Source: Eucalyptus grandis (taxonomy: Eukaryota > Streptophyta > Magnoliopsida > Myrtales > Myrtaceae). From it: a DNA stretch of 64,000 nucleotides. The stretch is from NCBI RefSeq assembly GCF_016545825.1, contig NC_052618.1:38138196-38202195 (forward strand). Direction: 5' to 3'. A program made the position numbers and the translations under genes. Under the pieces are notes generated by a model, which was given only the letters and a program-made list of their open reading frames with translations, was not told the origin of the DNA and did not search any database. Below are positions 10,576-22,569 of the stretch, piece by piece. How positions within the stretch are numbered: position 1 is the first letter of the stretch; each line of letters begins with the position of its first letter.

Positions 10576-13118
10576 TCATGGAGAGACATAATCTGTTGGG
10601 CCATAAGGCTCAAACAGCTCAGCAAAGAATCCCTTCTTTCTCTTAGGGTTCCATCCCATGTCTCTGCACAGTTGATCATTGTACCAAATGTGAAGTGCAC
10701 CAATGCATGATCTTCTGTAGTATGGACCTGAAGATCGCTTCATGTACTTTTCCCACTCTTCTATATCCTCCTCCATCTCCTTAATGGAAGGTAGCTTGAA
10801 CGTACCTGCAAGAAGCTCGGCTAGCCACCGGCATCGTATCTCCGACGTGTACAAGTTTGCAACACTTTCTGAGAACCCGATCACTGCTAGTTGGGGAATT
10901 CGGGGATGAATGCATTCCCTGATCGGATGTGATCACATAATTGAGTCCGTGACGGTAACCATAGAGAAATAACACAGGCTACTCATCTTTTGGCTGAACT
11001 TTCCAAAGCAAAAAGTGCACATTTCATGCTTAAAAGTTTTCCAGCTATAATTTTTGCAAAGACATTCTCAGAAAAAAGTGTTGAGATGAACAATGAGAAA
11101 CCAAAGACATTCCCGGGAAAGAAAAAAGGATGAATAAGTAGACAAAATTTTCTCTAAATGTGAAGACAAAAAGCATTCCCAAAACCAAATGCACCTAAAT
11201 CTCCATGAGAACCCAGGACACAGGATCAGATTAGCTTATAGCAGGAGGGAATTCTAGGGCAATACCTGTATAGTGGAACTATTGAATTAGGAGATCCAGA
11301 TAAGCAGTCCTGAAACAGTTGTGACTCAAAACAAATCTAGGAGCTTCTTTTCGCCCCTAAACCCAGTCGCGAGGATGACCAAGTCTGAATTCAGAGGCTC
11401 GACCTCTCCATCTATTGAAATCCGTTCTTGCAGAATCCGAATGCTGGGGCCTTCTTCAAGATTATGCTTCCTCTTCCACCCTGTCGTAGAACTTTTCAGG
11501 TACAGTCGAGATCAAGCAGGAGCTGAGTTCTCGAAGGAAACTGTGTTTTGGTACCATCCCGAATTTCTTCAACTGAAGCTTTCGCTTTATGTGGCTTTCA
11601 ACAAACTTGGAAATCACCCATCTCTGTCATTGAAGTGGATTGCATTACATGAACAGCATGTAACAGCTAATGAATTTAATCATATGACGCACTTAATCTG
11701 AATAATTTCGAATTCAAATTTATTACTCCATGTGAATAATTCTGAATCCAAGTTTCTGTGACCAAAATTACTGGCTCGATATTACTAAATGGTGAAAGAT
11801 ATTCCTCTTGCAGCTCTAGTTAAGAAGGCGCCTATATCACTGTAGGCGAACAAATCGACATTTGTTTGGAAAGAACAATCACTGTGAGGAGAAGTTGCAA
11901 GAGATTTATCTCGTCGCGTACCAGGGGTGATAAAAGCGTGGCCAAGAGGCTCAACAACAAGCCCTCTCTGGGCTTATGCACGAGGAGCTCCGAGAAGCGG
12001 GAGAAGTAGAGAAGTGCGAGAGGCACGCCCCATGGTAGATAATCCGGCAGGTTCCAGTGTTCCGTTTTGTACAACACCGTACAAGGTCGCTCCACTCCTG
12101 CAGGGAAAAAAATTCAACCAAAAGGAAGTTGCCACAAATCCACCCTTGTCAAAATGCCGAGCTGGAGGAGCGGCTTGCACACGGTGAAGAAAATGTAATG
12201 CGGCCACGACTAGGCTTCAGTTTAAGGAACGTTGGGATTCAGGAGTTTCGCATTTACCATTAACAGCTGAGCACTCCATGGCAATGTCCAATGCGGATTT
12301 CTGCAGACCGACGACCACCACTCTCTTGCCACTGACGAACTCCTTCGCAGCTTGGTAGTCCATAGCTGCATAGTCCATGGAGTGGATCACCTTGCTATGG
12401 AACGCTTCCGGGCCTCTGTTCGGTGGAAACTCCGGTATGTTCGGAATGCCACTGAATCGACCGGCACAAAGAATCACAAAGTCCACTTCATACGTCTGTT
12501 ATTGTCATTAGATGGTAAGGTATAGAAACTAAGAAATTGCTACCGAGCAATCATTAACACAAAATGGAAATGCAAATTATTACGGATTGCCGGTCTAAAT
12601 AAGTATTGGCATGAGACAGTAACATGAAACTGAAGAGCAACCCCCAAATTATGCAATAACAGGAAGCATACGTCTACCTCAGTTTCAAGGCTCAGACAAT
12701 CCTGCACTCTGATCTTCCACTTCCCACCCGAGCTGAATGGCCTGCCGTCACCGCCCCACAGGCTCCATGACTGCATCGCCTCAACAGGTGGCCCCTCGTA
12801 CCCGATGCTAAGAACCCTGGTGCCGAACTTGATGTGCTTAAGCAGGTCAAAGTGGCGGGCGTACGACTCAATGTACCCGAGCACTTGATGTGCATCGGGG
12901 AAATCCTCGGCTACCGAGTCTGGCCATGGGAAGTCCGAGAACTGGTAGGCTGGTTTTGGGGTCTGGATCTTCGTGGTCTCCACGGTCTTTGTCCAGACCC
13001 CTCCGATGCCGGCTTTGGACTCGAAGACGATGGGGTGGAGGCCCTTTGAGAGGGTGTTTTTGCAGGCTAGGAGGCCGCTGATCCCAGCACCAACTATGGC
13101 TATCTTTTTCGTCTCCAT
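10576..13118 (-). pseudogene. FMO1-like flavin-containing monooxygenase pseudogene, five exons
   Basis: Plant FMOs oxygenate nitrogen or sulfur compounds with FAD and NADPH; the FMO1 branch makes N-hydroxypipecolic acid for systemic immunity. Exons on the minus strand are about 13118-12678, 12495-12258, 12097-11922, 11623-11266 and 10918-10576, all with GT-AG junctions. Exon 1 holds the FAD motif ([14 protein letters not shown]). Exon 2 holds the FMO-type block around [10 protein letters not shown] and the NADP motif [14 protein letters not shown]. Exon 5 is open from [19 protein letters not shown] to the end [10 protein letters not shown]. Exon 4 has three single-base frameshifts: one base missing before IILKKAPAFG, one missing before ISIDGEVEPL, and one extra T before ESQLFQD, which gives an early stop. 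Four exons look functional, so recent inactivation or base-calling error are both possible. The exact FMO subclass cannot be settled by eye. Confidence 0.8.
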
Positions 13119-13154
13119 CTCACTTTGCTCAAGTGGCTTTTCCTGTTCTGGAGA

Positions 13155-13185
13155 GAACTATATGTGTATATATATATAGTTCTCT
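13155..13185 (-). promoter_or_regulatory. TATA-like element upstream of the FMO start
   Basis: A run of alternating T and A (ctatatatatatatac on the minus strand) lies about 45-65 bases upstream of the FMO start codon at 13118. It could serve as a TATA box. The adjacent 13190-13400 region is a strong CT tract on the plus strand (GA on the coding strand). Confidence 0.4.
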
Positions 13186-13189
13186 TTGA

Positions 13190-13830
13190 AACAGTTCTTC
13201 CCCCTTCCCCTTTCTTTCTCTCTCTCTTTCTTTTATAATTCTCTTGAACAGTTCTTCCCCCTTCCCTTTTTTTTTCTCTCTTTCTTTTCTCCCCATTTTC
13301 CTCCGCATGTCACCCTGCCGCCCCCCACTTTTTCTTTTCGTCTCTCTCTCTCTCTTTCCCCCTTCTTCTTCTTCTTCTTCTTTCGTCTTGCTGGCTGCTG
13401 CTTCACCCAAGACACAAAATCTCCTCACAGAAACTGCCATCCCTCCAAAATCCCTTCACAGAAACCGCCATCCCCCAAAGCCCCTCTTCCTCCCCGGTTT
13501 CTCCCCTCGTTTCTTTCCCCCATCACTCACCATTGTTGTCATTTCCTTAAAAATTAAAATAATCCTCTCAACCATCCCTTCGCACCAGATTCCCCATTTT
13601 AATTTTTTTTTTCATCTACTCTTCTTGTTAAAATTAAAACCCTCCTCTTCCTCCTCCTCGCCTGTTTCTCTTCATCTTGATCTCTGCTCTCTCTCGGTCA
13701 CCTCGTCGCAATTGCTTGCCCCCGCGCCTACGGCCCTCCCTCCTTCGCAGCCACAGCCGCAGCCGCAGCCTTCTTTAATAATTTTCTCACCTTCGCACTT
13801 GCAGACCCGCCTTTGAAGCCACCATGCTTC
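13190..13830. repeat. Pyrimidine-rich low-complexity tract
   Basis: Long runs of C and T on the plus strand, with (ttc)n near 13363-13383. Open frames here on both strands are composition artefacts: the predicted proteins are strings of S, P, F and L, or R, E and K on the other strand. Confidence 0.7.
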
Positions 13831-15317
13831 TCACAATTTCTGGACACACGAGTGAAAACGTGTCAGAAAAAATTGACTACGTGTCGGATTTTTCGACACG
13901 CGTTGACCGCTTGTCCAAACGTATTCAAGTGTATCAGACACATGTCGGAATATCCGACACGACACAGAAGCTCATAGAACGTGTCCGTGCATCATAGCCC
14001 ATCTGTCGATTTCTCTTGAAACAGTTCTTCGGGAAAATATGATTTTACGTGTTTCACTTGCCTTTACCAATGCTCGGTCCAGCATTAGCATAGCTTGGGG
14101 AACATTATGTGCCTAAATTCAACGCATATTGGCAACCATCGTTTTTGAACCGACCTCTTGACTAGCATCACTTTTTTACCTTTAGAAAATCATCTTGAAA
14201 CTGTAGAGTACATGGCAAGCTGTCTATTTCTTAATCAATATAGTGTTTACCCGGATTGACTTGAGGACAAAATTAGACTTTCGAATGTATTGCCTAATAA
14301 TCCACGACAGTTTTATTTAAATATTTTAATAAAAACAGTTTATTTGATTTGGAGAAAAATTCATGTAAAAGATTATGCTTTGCGGGAAACCATTTTCTAG
14401 AAAAAAAAAGTGTTTTTTTCTAACTTTATACCCGCATATTTTCTTAATTATAAATGATAACCCATGTGGATTAAGAGGACTGCGTTTTTTATTTTAACGT
14501 GCCGATGCGAACACGCTCAACACCCCCAAGCTTCCCTATATATATATATATGCTGGAGAAACCGCTTTTGTCTTCTATAAAAGGAGGGAATGCCTTTTCA
14601 AGGTTTAAATTTAACCAGGATGAAGCCTTTTAAGGACTTACTTAGGTCCAATATATCATGGATGAGTACTTGCAAGTTATACGTCTTATGTCAATTTGGT
14701 AAAACCCATGTTTACTTTGCTTTTATAATTTACTCAAATAATACTGTTTACGGAGTATTTCCTTTGCTGTGAGAAAAAATTGACTCCGTAAAGTGAAACC
14801 TTGAGCTCAAACTCTTTAACTAGAGAGAGACAATATATTTATAATGTGCAATTGAACTCAATAATCAAGTGATATAAGATCATACTTTAACACCTCATTT
14901 GAAGTGCAAATCAAACTAAAGTCGTATACAAGAAGGCACATGGAATTGAACAAAGGGGAGTCACAAATGCCCAAAAACCCGAGATATAAAGGACTTGAAA
15001 GCCCGACTCTAATACTATGTTAAAAATTTCAACTAAAAGGTTAATATATCATACAACAAGATAACATGTTATAAGAGACAAAAGGAATTTCCTAGATATG
15101 CCAAGTGGTGACGTACTTTAACTGAGCTGTCTCTACGTATCTTTCGTCTTTTTATATTTCAAGGTAAACTTCTTCTCTTTCCAGGTGATCTTCTATGCAC
15201 AAACAAGAACCAGAAAAGAACGAAAAGAGAAAAGAGGAAAGCGCCCATCGACGTCACCACTAGTGGCATCGCCGCCGGTCAAAGCTTATCAATGGAAGAA
15301 TTTATCATTGCAAAGCT
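13831..15317. other. Intergenic; cgtgtcgg-rich block then AT-rich DNA
   Basis: 13840-13990 holds repeated variants of cgtgtcgg/gacacg, a dispersed repeat type often seen in plants. The remainder is AT-rich with a (ta)n stretch near 14536-14552. No supported gene was found. Confidence 0.5.
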
Positions 15318-15842
15318 TGTGGCATCCAAAAATCTCGTGACAACCTCTGGAGCACCATGAACCATGATTAGGTAATTGAAGTGCCATTTGATTTTGTATT
15401 AGCCATTGAATTAATGAATTTCAATTAATTTAAGGCCAAGGATTTTATTTAGGTGCAAATTGATATAGAAATCTTATTCTTGGTGGTGCACTTTATAAGT
15501 AGAATTTTATTGATTTAAATTACAAAGTCTTGTGGATTTATAAGTTGAAATTAGGTGTTTGTTTAAATAAAGATTAAAGGGGATAGGAATAGGAGAGGGT
15601 GGGCTGATCTTTAGGCCCAAAGACCGTCCAACCAGCCCACACCAGCCCCCTATTCATTCGGCCCATGAAGGCCTAAGACCGGCCCAGCCTTGAAGCCCAT
15701 CAACTTTGCATGTGAGCTGCCAAGTGGCATGGAGGAGGAGCCAAGTGTGGCTGCCCCCATTGGCTTCCTTGGGCAGCTTCATGCAATCAAATGATTGCAA
15801 ATGATTGTAGGGAAGAAAGCTAAAGGGAGAGAGGCAGATGGG

Positions 15843-15845
<3 letters not shown>

Positions 15846-15898
<53 letters not shown>
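15846..15898. repeat. (GA)n microsatellite
   Basis: An uninterrupted run of ga dinucleotides inside the family B LTR. It generates false Arg/Glu open frames on the plus strand and Leu/Ser frames on the minus strand. Confidence 0.95.
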
Positions 15899-15901
<3 letters not shown>

Positions 15902-17299
15902 GTCCGAGAGAGAAAGGGAACCAAGAGAGAGGAAGAGAGAAAGAGAGGAAGCGGGCGTGCGAGAGGAAGAAGAAGACCGTCCGTTCGCCACTTTGCCACT
16001 GTTTTTGTTGCTGTTTGTGCTTGAGTTTAAGGCAAGTGAAGTCCTAAACCTACTCCTTGCATTGTTGTGTGTATGTGTAGTAGATGGTAAGTCTTGGTTG
16101 TGGTATATAGGATGAGATTTCGGAGCTTTGAAGAGGGATTCGTTGGTCATGCATGCTGTTTCTGGAAAGACCAGTTCGACCGTCCGTGAGTTTGTGTGTT
16201 GCATGTGACTTTTTAGTTGGAATATTGTTTTGATCTCCCCATGAAAGTTGTAGATAACACCTTGAAGAACAACATACTAAAATTTGAGGCAAAACGAACA
16301 AGTATTGGTTGGTGAAATGATTTTTCTTTGGAGGACTTAGATCTGGAATTCGTTGTGATGACCTTTAGAGATTTCTTGGTCTGTAAAGTAACTTTCTTGT
16401 GAAAATATCACTTTGACTTCTTAATGAAATTTGTGTTATACTTCTTGAGGTAGAACATATCAAAATTTTAGAGAAAATGAACAAATATAGGGCGGTGAAA
16501 TCGTTGTCTTTTGAAGAAACTGGATCTGGGAAAAACGTTACTTCGACCCAGCATGATTCCGTGATTTTTATAAAATTATACAGTTAAAATTTGTTCGTGT
16601 GTCCTTAACTAAAGTTGTAGATAATATACTGAGGAACAACATACTAAAAATTTAGAAGAAATGAAGATATGTAAGTCGATGAAATGAGTTTCTTTTGAAA
16701 GATGATAATCTGGAAAAGATAACACCGAGAACAGGGGAAATAAATCATCTATATCTATTAATCTAGAATGATTTGGGTTTCTATTTCTCATGAGATATTT
16801 ACCTCTACGACTTTTCTATAACATGTCAAAATTTCAGAATTTTTGGAGTTCATTTGGGTATTTAATTTAAATTACTCCTGAAACTGTGCAAGCTGAAATA
16901 TTGAAGTTTTGAATTCTGTGATGCATGGACCATACTGTTTTGTGTGAGATTCTTTTGGCATGGAGTTATTCATGAGATATCTGCCTTTAGGTCTCGTCTA
17001 TAATGTGTCAAGTTTTCAGAATTTATTAATGTCATTTACTAATTTTTCTGGAGTTTTAATTAGAGGAATGCATTCTGATTTATCCGAAACATTGATGTGT
17101 TTTGAAAAATGAATGAAATTATCCATGTGATGTAATACCTTGAGTGGTTGATCTTGCTGCATATGTGATGACATATGACATGTTATATGGCATGAAAAGT
17201 TGGTTGAGATCTTTGATATTATTGCATCGAATATCATGTTGAAAATTGAGATACATGTGTGTGGATATAACTTGAGGAAATAACGAGACTATTGGAGGT

Positions 17300-17540
17300 G
17301 TGAGCCGATAATGCCTCGGGAGTTTCGAGATGCCTGGAATGGGGGGTGCCGGATGCCGGGAGTGTGGGGGTTCTGGATGTCCTCAGGAGTTTCGAGATGC
17401 TCGGAGAGTGGGAGTGTCGGAAGCCTCGGAGGTGTGTGCCGGGGGATACCTCGTGATGCTAGTTGGGATACGAGATGCCCGGAGTGTGGGGGTGCCGGAT
17501 GCTCGGAGGTGTGTGCCAGAGGTTCCTCGTGATGCCAAGT
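17300..17540. repeat. GC-rich degenerate tandem repeat in LTR B
   Basis: Variants of 'cgagatgcccggagtgtgggggtgcc' and 'ggaggtgtgtgcc...cctcgtgatgc' recur several times with spacing of a few tens of bases. They are more GC-rich than the surrounding LTR. Confidence 0.75.
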
Positions 17541-17609
17541 TGGATACAAGCGATAAATTGTGGGATGAAAACACTGGTCCCTAGAATGATAAAAATTGAG
17601 ACTGTATCA

Positions 17610-17810
17610 TATGGCATGGATATATGCATGAATGCTTGATGATGAGTGCATGGTGATATATGCACATATGGCATGGAAATATGCATGAATGCTTGATGAT
17701 GAGTGCATGGTGGTATATGCACATATGGCATGGATATATGCATGAATGCTTGATAATGAGTGCATGGTGGTATATGCACATATGGCATGGTGATATATGC
17801 ATGATTGTAA
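17610..17810. repeat. Tandem repeat of about 63 bp, roughly three copies
   Basis: The unit contains 'atatgcatgaatgcttgat' followed by gatgagtgcatggtg and tatatgcacatatggcatgg. Three near-identical copies follow each other, with a partial fourth. Units abut directly with no unique spacers. Confidence 0.9.
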
Positions 17811-18615
17811 GGTAAGGTATGCTTGAATGCATGAATGATATGTGTTTTATTCTTGATTGTTCTGTTTGACGCATTGAGTAGTGTGGTGGATCTTTACTGC
17901 TGAGTGGTTATACTCACCCTTTTGGAAATTAACATTTCATATTAGAAAGATGCCTTTGCTACCAGTTGCACGCGGTACTTACTATGGCATGCCTACTGAT
18001 GTGGATGTGGAGTGTACTGAGCATGTCTATGTCGGTGCTCCTGGTTTAGTTTTTGTTTGAGTCTAAGTACTGGTGATGTACAATGTGGGTCGAGCTGATG
18101 GCCCGGTCATCCAAGAGTTTTTATCTATTCATGTCCGACATGACGGAGTTATGTTAGGGATGTTACCGCCGCCGCCACCCGATGCACCGGATTGGGTATG
18201 ATGGCGCGTATAGCTGATGAGAGCTGACACTTTTTGGAGATAGCCGACGCTCGTTGATGGAGGGTGCTACATGTTCGATGTAGAATCGAGTCCTTTTTGG
18301 GGTGGTAGCCAAGTATAGTTAAAACCTTGGCCTTTTTGTTGTATCGACCTTGATGTCCATCATGAAAATATAAATAAGAGTGAATTGACATTATCTTTTC
18401 TTATGGTGCGTAGTTGGTGTGTATTGCATTATGGTTATTGGAGGGAGAGGTGGTGAGACTTGTTTATGCTTCCGCTAATAAGTTGTGCTGGGACCGGTTT
18501 CAAAAAAAATAAAATAATCCCTGGTCAAAAGGGTATCGATCGGTGAAGTTATATGAGATCGAGTAATTAGGAAAGATCACCTGTGGCGACCTCAGGCGGA
18601 ATCGGGGGTGCCACA

Positions 18616-18945
18616 GAGCTTGATCCCGTACCGACGTGGGCTCATATGGAAAGAGCAAGATAATGTTTTCTTTTTCATATTTCCATTTGACTTTTGTGTT
18701 CCCAACAAAATCTGACCGACCCATTTCCGAAGATGAGATCCAAATGCTGCTACAGTTTTGAGAACAAGTAAAAGAGAGAGTAGGCTAAAAGGAAGGCAAA
18801 TATCTATATGTTCATGCACCCAGCAGCATTCTTGCTGAAAACCCTTCTGTGACTCGTGAAGCGAAGCCGTCGAGATGCGCGAGAAGACCAGTCCTCACCA
18901 CCCGACTATGAAAACTCTATTAATACGTGACTATCGAGGCGTACT
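18616..18945. other. Intergenic, no gene seen
   Basis: A 330 bp stretch between the family B solo LTR and the Copia LTR. No recognisable coding signal. Confidence 0.5.
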
Positions 18946-19204
18946 TGGTAAAACATAAATTAAGACCAAGAAGGAAGAAAAGAGGAAGTGAAGAACGAGA
19001 CGATGAAGATGTATTTTTGAGGTAAATTCTAATCTTCTTCTTTTCATCCTTGTACATGTATAAATTTATAATATAAAAGATAAGAATAGCAGAAAGGATA
19101 AACAAGATTACCATACGATTATAATTTCCTACTTTATCTCCAAGCATCTTTGATTATATCAATTAAGATCAAGGTCAAGGATAAAATCATATCTATCTCC
19201 AATA
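18946..19204 (-). mobile_element. Copia 3' LTR, short
   Basis: Read on the minus strand the LTR starts TATTGG, apparently mutated from TGTTGG, and ends TTTTACCA. It directly follows a minus-strand purine tract (aagagggag) that comes right after the last Copia codons. Length is about 259 bp. Confidence 0.6.
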
Positions 19205-19516
19205 CTCCCTCTTAAGTTGGTGCATAGATATCTTGGATGCCCAACTTGTCAAGTGAGCTGTAAAAAATCTTATTTGATATAGCCTTCATTAGTATATCTG
19301 CTAGTTGATCTTCTGATTTTACATACAAAAATCAAAGAACCTTGGTATCTGAGTTCTGCTTAATGAACAGGATTATGAGATATACCTCAATGTGTTTTTT
19401 ACGATCATGCTGAATAGGATTATGAGATATACTGATGATGGTTGTGTAGAACAACCTCATCTCGAAGATAGGAGCATAACCAAGTTCCATCATTAATCTC
19501 TTAGGCCATAGAAGTC
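19205..19516 (-). mobile_element. Copia RNase H C-terminal remnant
   Basis: The minus strand reads SHNPIQHDRKKHIEVYL, then YVKSEDQLADILMKA and LDKLGIQDIYAPT followed by a stop and a purine tract. These are the last conserved blocks of a Copia polyprotein. The rest of pol is missing: sequence jumps directly into the duplicated LTR/gag segment at 19517. Confidence 0.8.
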
Positions 19517-20905
19517 CGACGTTCCTAAAATGATTTGTGACATGACAAAACTTCCAATTTCTAAGATCGGATTCAATTTCTCGGTTAATTTCAATCTGAC
19601 GCGATTTTAGCGCATCCTAATCTACCGAATAGCTTTTAGGAACTTTTTGTGCAATGGACCTATGGTCGATTGTTTTCGAGCCACAAAGTGCATTTTCGAC
19701 ACATTGTGCGATCATGTGGAATCACTCACACTTAATCATATGCCTTAGTCGAGTCGACTTATCTCCGGTCTCTAATCGGTCTGTGCCGTAGTGACCCTTA
19801 CAGATTAGTACGGTCAAACAGTCATTTCATGTTTGAATTCTCAAGTCTATTGCGTTAAAATCCCTTAACGGCTTCACCTGATAGACTAGTTATCTCGTAA
19901 GTGGCCAACTTAGAAAAGAGAGCTATATGTGCGAAGATGAAATGCCCGACTCATTCAATTGAAAACAGAATTGGAAAATCATGATGTCACACAAATACTT
20001 TGATTTAAACAAATTGGTGTTCAAAATAATGTGATTGTAGCAGGCTGAATTAAAGAACCATCGATAAAAAATCCCTAGAATCACAAACAATATAGAAAAG
20101 CTAGGGATTGAAGAGCTAGAAGTACTAGATTCTCGAAGGATGGAGTAGAGATCCTCTAAAGATAAAGTAATAGATGAGCTGTTAGGAGAACCCCTAATTG
20201 AAACAACAATGGTAGACAAGCATGCAAGTGGGCCTCTTTATCAAGACTGGTTGTTTGTCCTTATAGGTTGCCTAGGTTGTCGCTGATAGTCAATGGATGC
20301 AAGATGACTAGTTCGATGACAATATGCGCAATATTTGCTATGCAATGAGGAAGAGGCAAGTGTGGCAAGTACAACGTCTAAAGGAGTAGATAAGATGGGG
20401 CAGTGCACCTTCAAAGTATAAGCCGAGTCTCTTTAGTCAATAATTTTGATACAATTGTCTAAAGACGAGAAAACAGATCTCGATGTAAAAGTGAAGTTTG
20501 TGTAGATTCAAAATCATCATTGAGTGCCATAAGAAATTGCATAACATGCATAGATCATGATATTTAGCAAACTTGCAAGCATCAGCATAAACTTCCGATT
20601 GCGGCTTTTATAAAGCCAATTGATCCCAAGCAACATGCATGGAGGGAAAAAAATCGTTAACAGATTGACTAGTCTTCTGATGCATGCAATGCAAAATTCC
20701 TAATAATTGATACTGATGAGCAATATTCAAGGTGGAGAAATGGCCAAGAGGCAATCCACACTTCGTTTGCTATATTGAGGTGACCAAACTGTAGCTTGAT
20801 GGAAGGAGCTGAAGTATTTTGAAATCATGTTAAAATCTAACTATTCTTGCTATTCCAGTCCTCCAAACGTTCAATAAGTTTTTCCCCAATTTTTTCATCA
20901 ATCCT
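19517..20905. repeat. Duplicate of 8093-9583 (LTR A end plus Copia gag/protease)
   Basis: The two stretches run colinearly and are near-identical, from 'gacgttcctaaaatgatttg' to 'ttttcatcaatcctt'. This copy keeps a cleaner LTR terminus (gatgtcaca followed by caaat) at about 19984. It lacks roughly 90 bp present at 8284-8375, with a short match at the break. Both copies contain the same junction of LTR A with Copia sequence, so one segment was duplicated after the LTR inserted. Confidence 0.9.
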
Positions 20906-21067
20906 TGCAGGAGGGCAAATTGCCAAAGTTTGCGTCCTCTAAAAAAAAAAAACTGACATTTCTTGGGTGCATAAAATATAATTCAATCTATTCAATTAGT
21001 TTGAATGAGTATTGACATGTCCATTTTATCCATTGGAAAACACTAATTCATGTAATCACCAAGAAAT

Positions 21068-21308
21068 AAGTACTAGGAGTGCGACCACCCGCTAGGGTGG
21101 CTCTGCTGGGTAGGCGCTCCTTCTCCCGGTGAGAGGTCGAGTGTTCAAAGCCCCTGCGAAGCAGGGAGGCTGGCGGAGCCACTAGGTGACTTACCTGGTG
21201 GCACGTGTGTGGTGGCTAGCACGTGTCGCCCAGGGGGTTTACGACACGCTGTCGGTTGCGCCGGTTCCTCCTGTCCACAAAAAAAAAAAAAAAGTACTAG
21301 GAGTGCGA
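21068..21308 (+). mobile_element. SINE with 17 bp target site duplication
   Basis: A body of about 200 bp begins near 21085. It has a tRNA-like head with an A-box-like stretch (tggctctgctgggtaggcg) and a B-box-like stretch (gaggtcgagtgttcaaagc), and ends in a poly(A) run at about 21278-21293. The 17-base sequence aagtactaggagtgcga flanks it exactly at 21068-21084 and 21292-21308. A Pol III-type head, A tail and long direct repeats together define a tRNA-derived SINE mobilised by LINE machinery. Confidence 0.88.
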
Positions 21309-21959
21309 ATATGGAGAAATAACGCCAAAAATGGATCGGCACGTCGAAATACCTTAGGAATCGATTAGTCAATGGTAAACGATCAATGTTCAACGGTCAG
21401 TAGTGATGTGGAGCTGATGTGTTGAATGACGTGGCAGGTGACAAGCAAATGACGTGGAGGTGACATGGCTTAGAAGCAGCAGCAGATGACATCAAGATGA
21501 TGCAATAGTGATGTCAGCAATCCACAGCCGGCCTTCTAATCGTGTGCGACGCACGTGGGCTTGTGGATCTAATGCGCAAAATCTGTGAGTGCGCGTGAGG
21601 GCGCATGTGACGTCCTTTGGGCGGCGTTTGGCTTGTTGGATTCATTGAGTGACGGAGAACCTGTCTAAAGTCTTTTATGGTAAAATATAACCAGCTTAAT
21701 GCGTCCAAAATCGACTTATCGTTGACGGTTTTGATGAGTCCGACACGGCGGCTGGTGGCAACTCGTGGCAGCGGCGTCCGTTGTCAAGAATATAAGTCTA
21801 GCGATACCGACAAACAAGATGTGGAGGACTCTTTACCAGCAACTGAAGTTGCAGACTTGGTGGAGAAACGAGAGTGACGCGACCTACACGACTAACATCT
21901 TAACGATTACGTGGAGTGAACTTAGCCTATTGCGAAAACTTCTAAGGAAATAGCTTTTC

Positions 21960-22207
21960 AAGAAAGAGGCTCTAATACCAAATTAAGAATACTACGGAAG
22001 AAAGAAATAGAGAATTTTGTGTATATTTCGATGTATTTTGATAAGGAGTATATGAGCTTACTTATAGGCTTTATAAGATGGTTATCTATAGTGACAAAAT
22101 ATTACACAATCAATTACAATCAATTACGAAGATATTCAAAGTAATATAGATATTCAGAATTTCGTGAAGATATTCAGAATATTATAGATAATCTTAATAT
22201 ATATAAC
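21960..22207 (-). mobile_element. Copia 5' LTR and primer binding site remnant
   Basis: On the minus strand an AT-rich segment beginning TGTTATATATATTAAG (near 22207) ends with ctttcttccgtagtattctta. It is followed by ttggtattagagcc, close to the initiator-Met tRNA primer site TGGTATCAGAGC of Copia elements. It does not match the LTR at 18946-19204, so it derives from a different Copia element. Confidence 0.5.
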
Positions 22208-22569
22208 ATCTAAAATACACATGCTGCGGCATTGTCTACTATATGATAGGCATCGGAATTAGCTTGGAATCTCGGCTTCAGACTTGTCATGCTAGAATGA
22301 GACGTGCTGGTTCGATTCATCCTTGTATCATCATATCGAATGATCCGAAAATGCTCGTTGGTAGGGAAATCAGCGATTTCCCTGAAGCATACTTACGAAG
22401 AAGCAACTTTATCTACTTTTGATTTGACTTTTCTCATGTCATGACCTCTTCGTACACAACAAAAAGGAAAAAAGAAAAGTTTAGATGCGCATAAGATCTG
22501 GAACCCGGGGGATCTCGAACCAAGATCGATACTCGATCATGTTTGATGCAATTGCCGCCTAAAGGACTG
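22208..22569. other. 3' flank shared by the two P450 copies
   Basis: No gene. From about 22310 the stretch can be aligned with 29180-29426 (gaagcatactta, acttttctcatgt and tcgatactcgatcat blocks recur in order). The P450 duplication therefore includes downstream flank. Confidence 0.6.

Larger units (their letters stand above)
15318..18615 (+). mobile_element. Solo LTR, Ty3/gypsy-type family B
   Basis: It starts TGTGGCATCC at 15318 and ends GGGGGTGCCACA at 18615, with TG...CA ends that are inverted matches of each other. Flanks are aagct (15313-15317) and gagct (18616-18620), a 5 bp target duplication with one mismatch. The start resembles that of family A (TGTGACATCC). Inside are a (ga)n microsatellite (15846-15898), three or four diverged copies of a block around 'aaagttgtagataa...gaacaacatactaaaat' (16240-16700), and two tandem arrays (17300-17540 and 17610-17810). 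No internal retroelement genes are present. Length is about 3.3 kb. Confidence 0.7.

Noticed and set aside
11321..11701. A 126-codon plus-strand open frame
   Set aside because: It is antisense to exon 4 and flanking intron of the FMO gene, whose minus-strand motifs are clear.
13186..13816. Proline/serine-rich plus-strand open frames
   Set aside because: They arise from pyrimidine-rich low-complexity DNA upstream of the FMO gene.
17610..17810. Regularly spaced repeats resembling a CRISPR array
   Set aside because: Units abut as a 63 bp tandem repeat with no unique spacers, and the DNA is a plant nuclear LTR.
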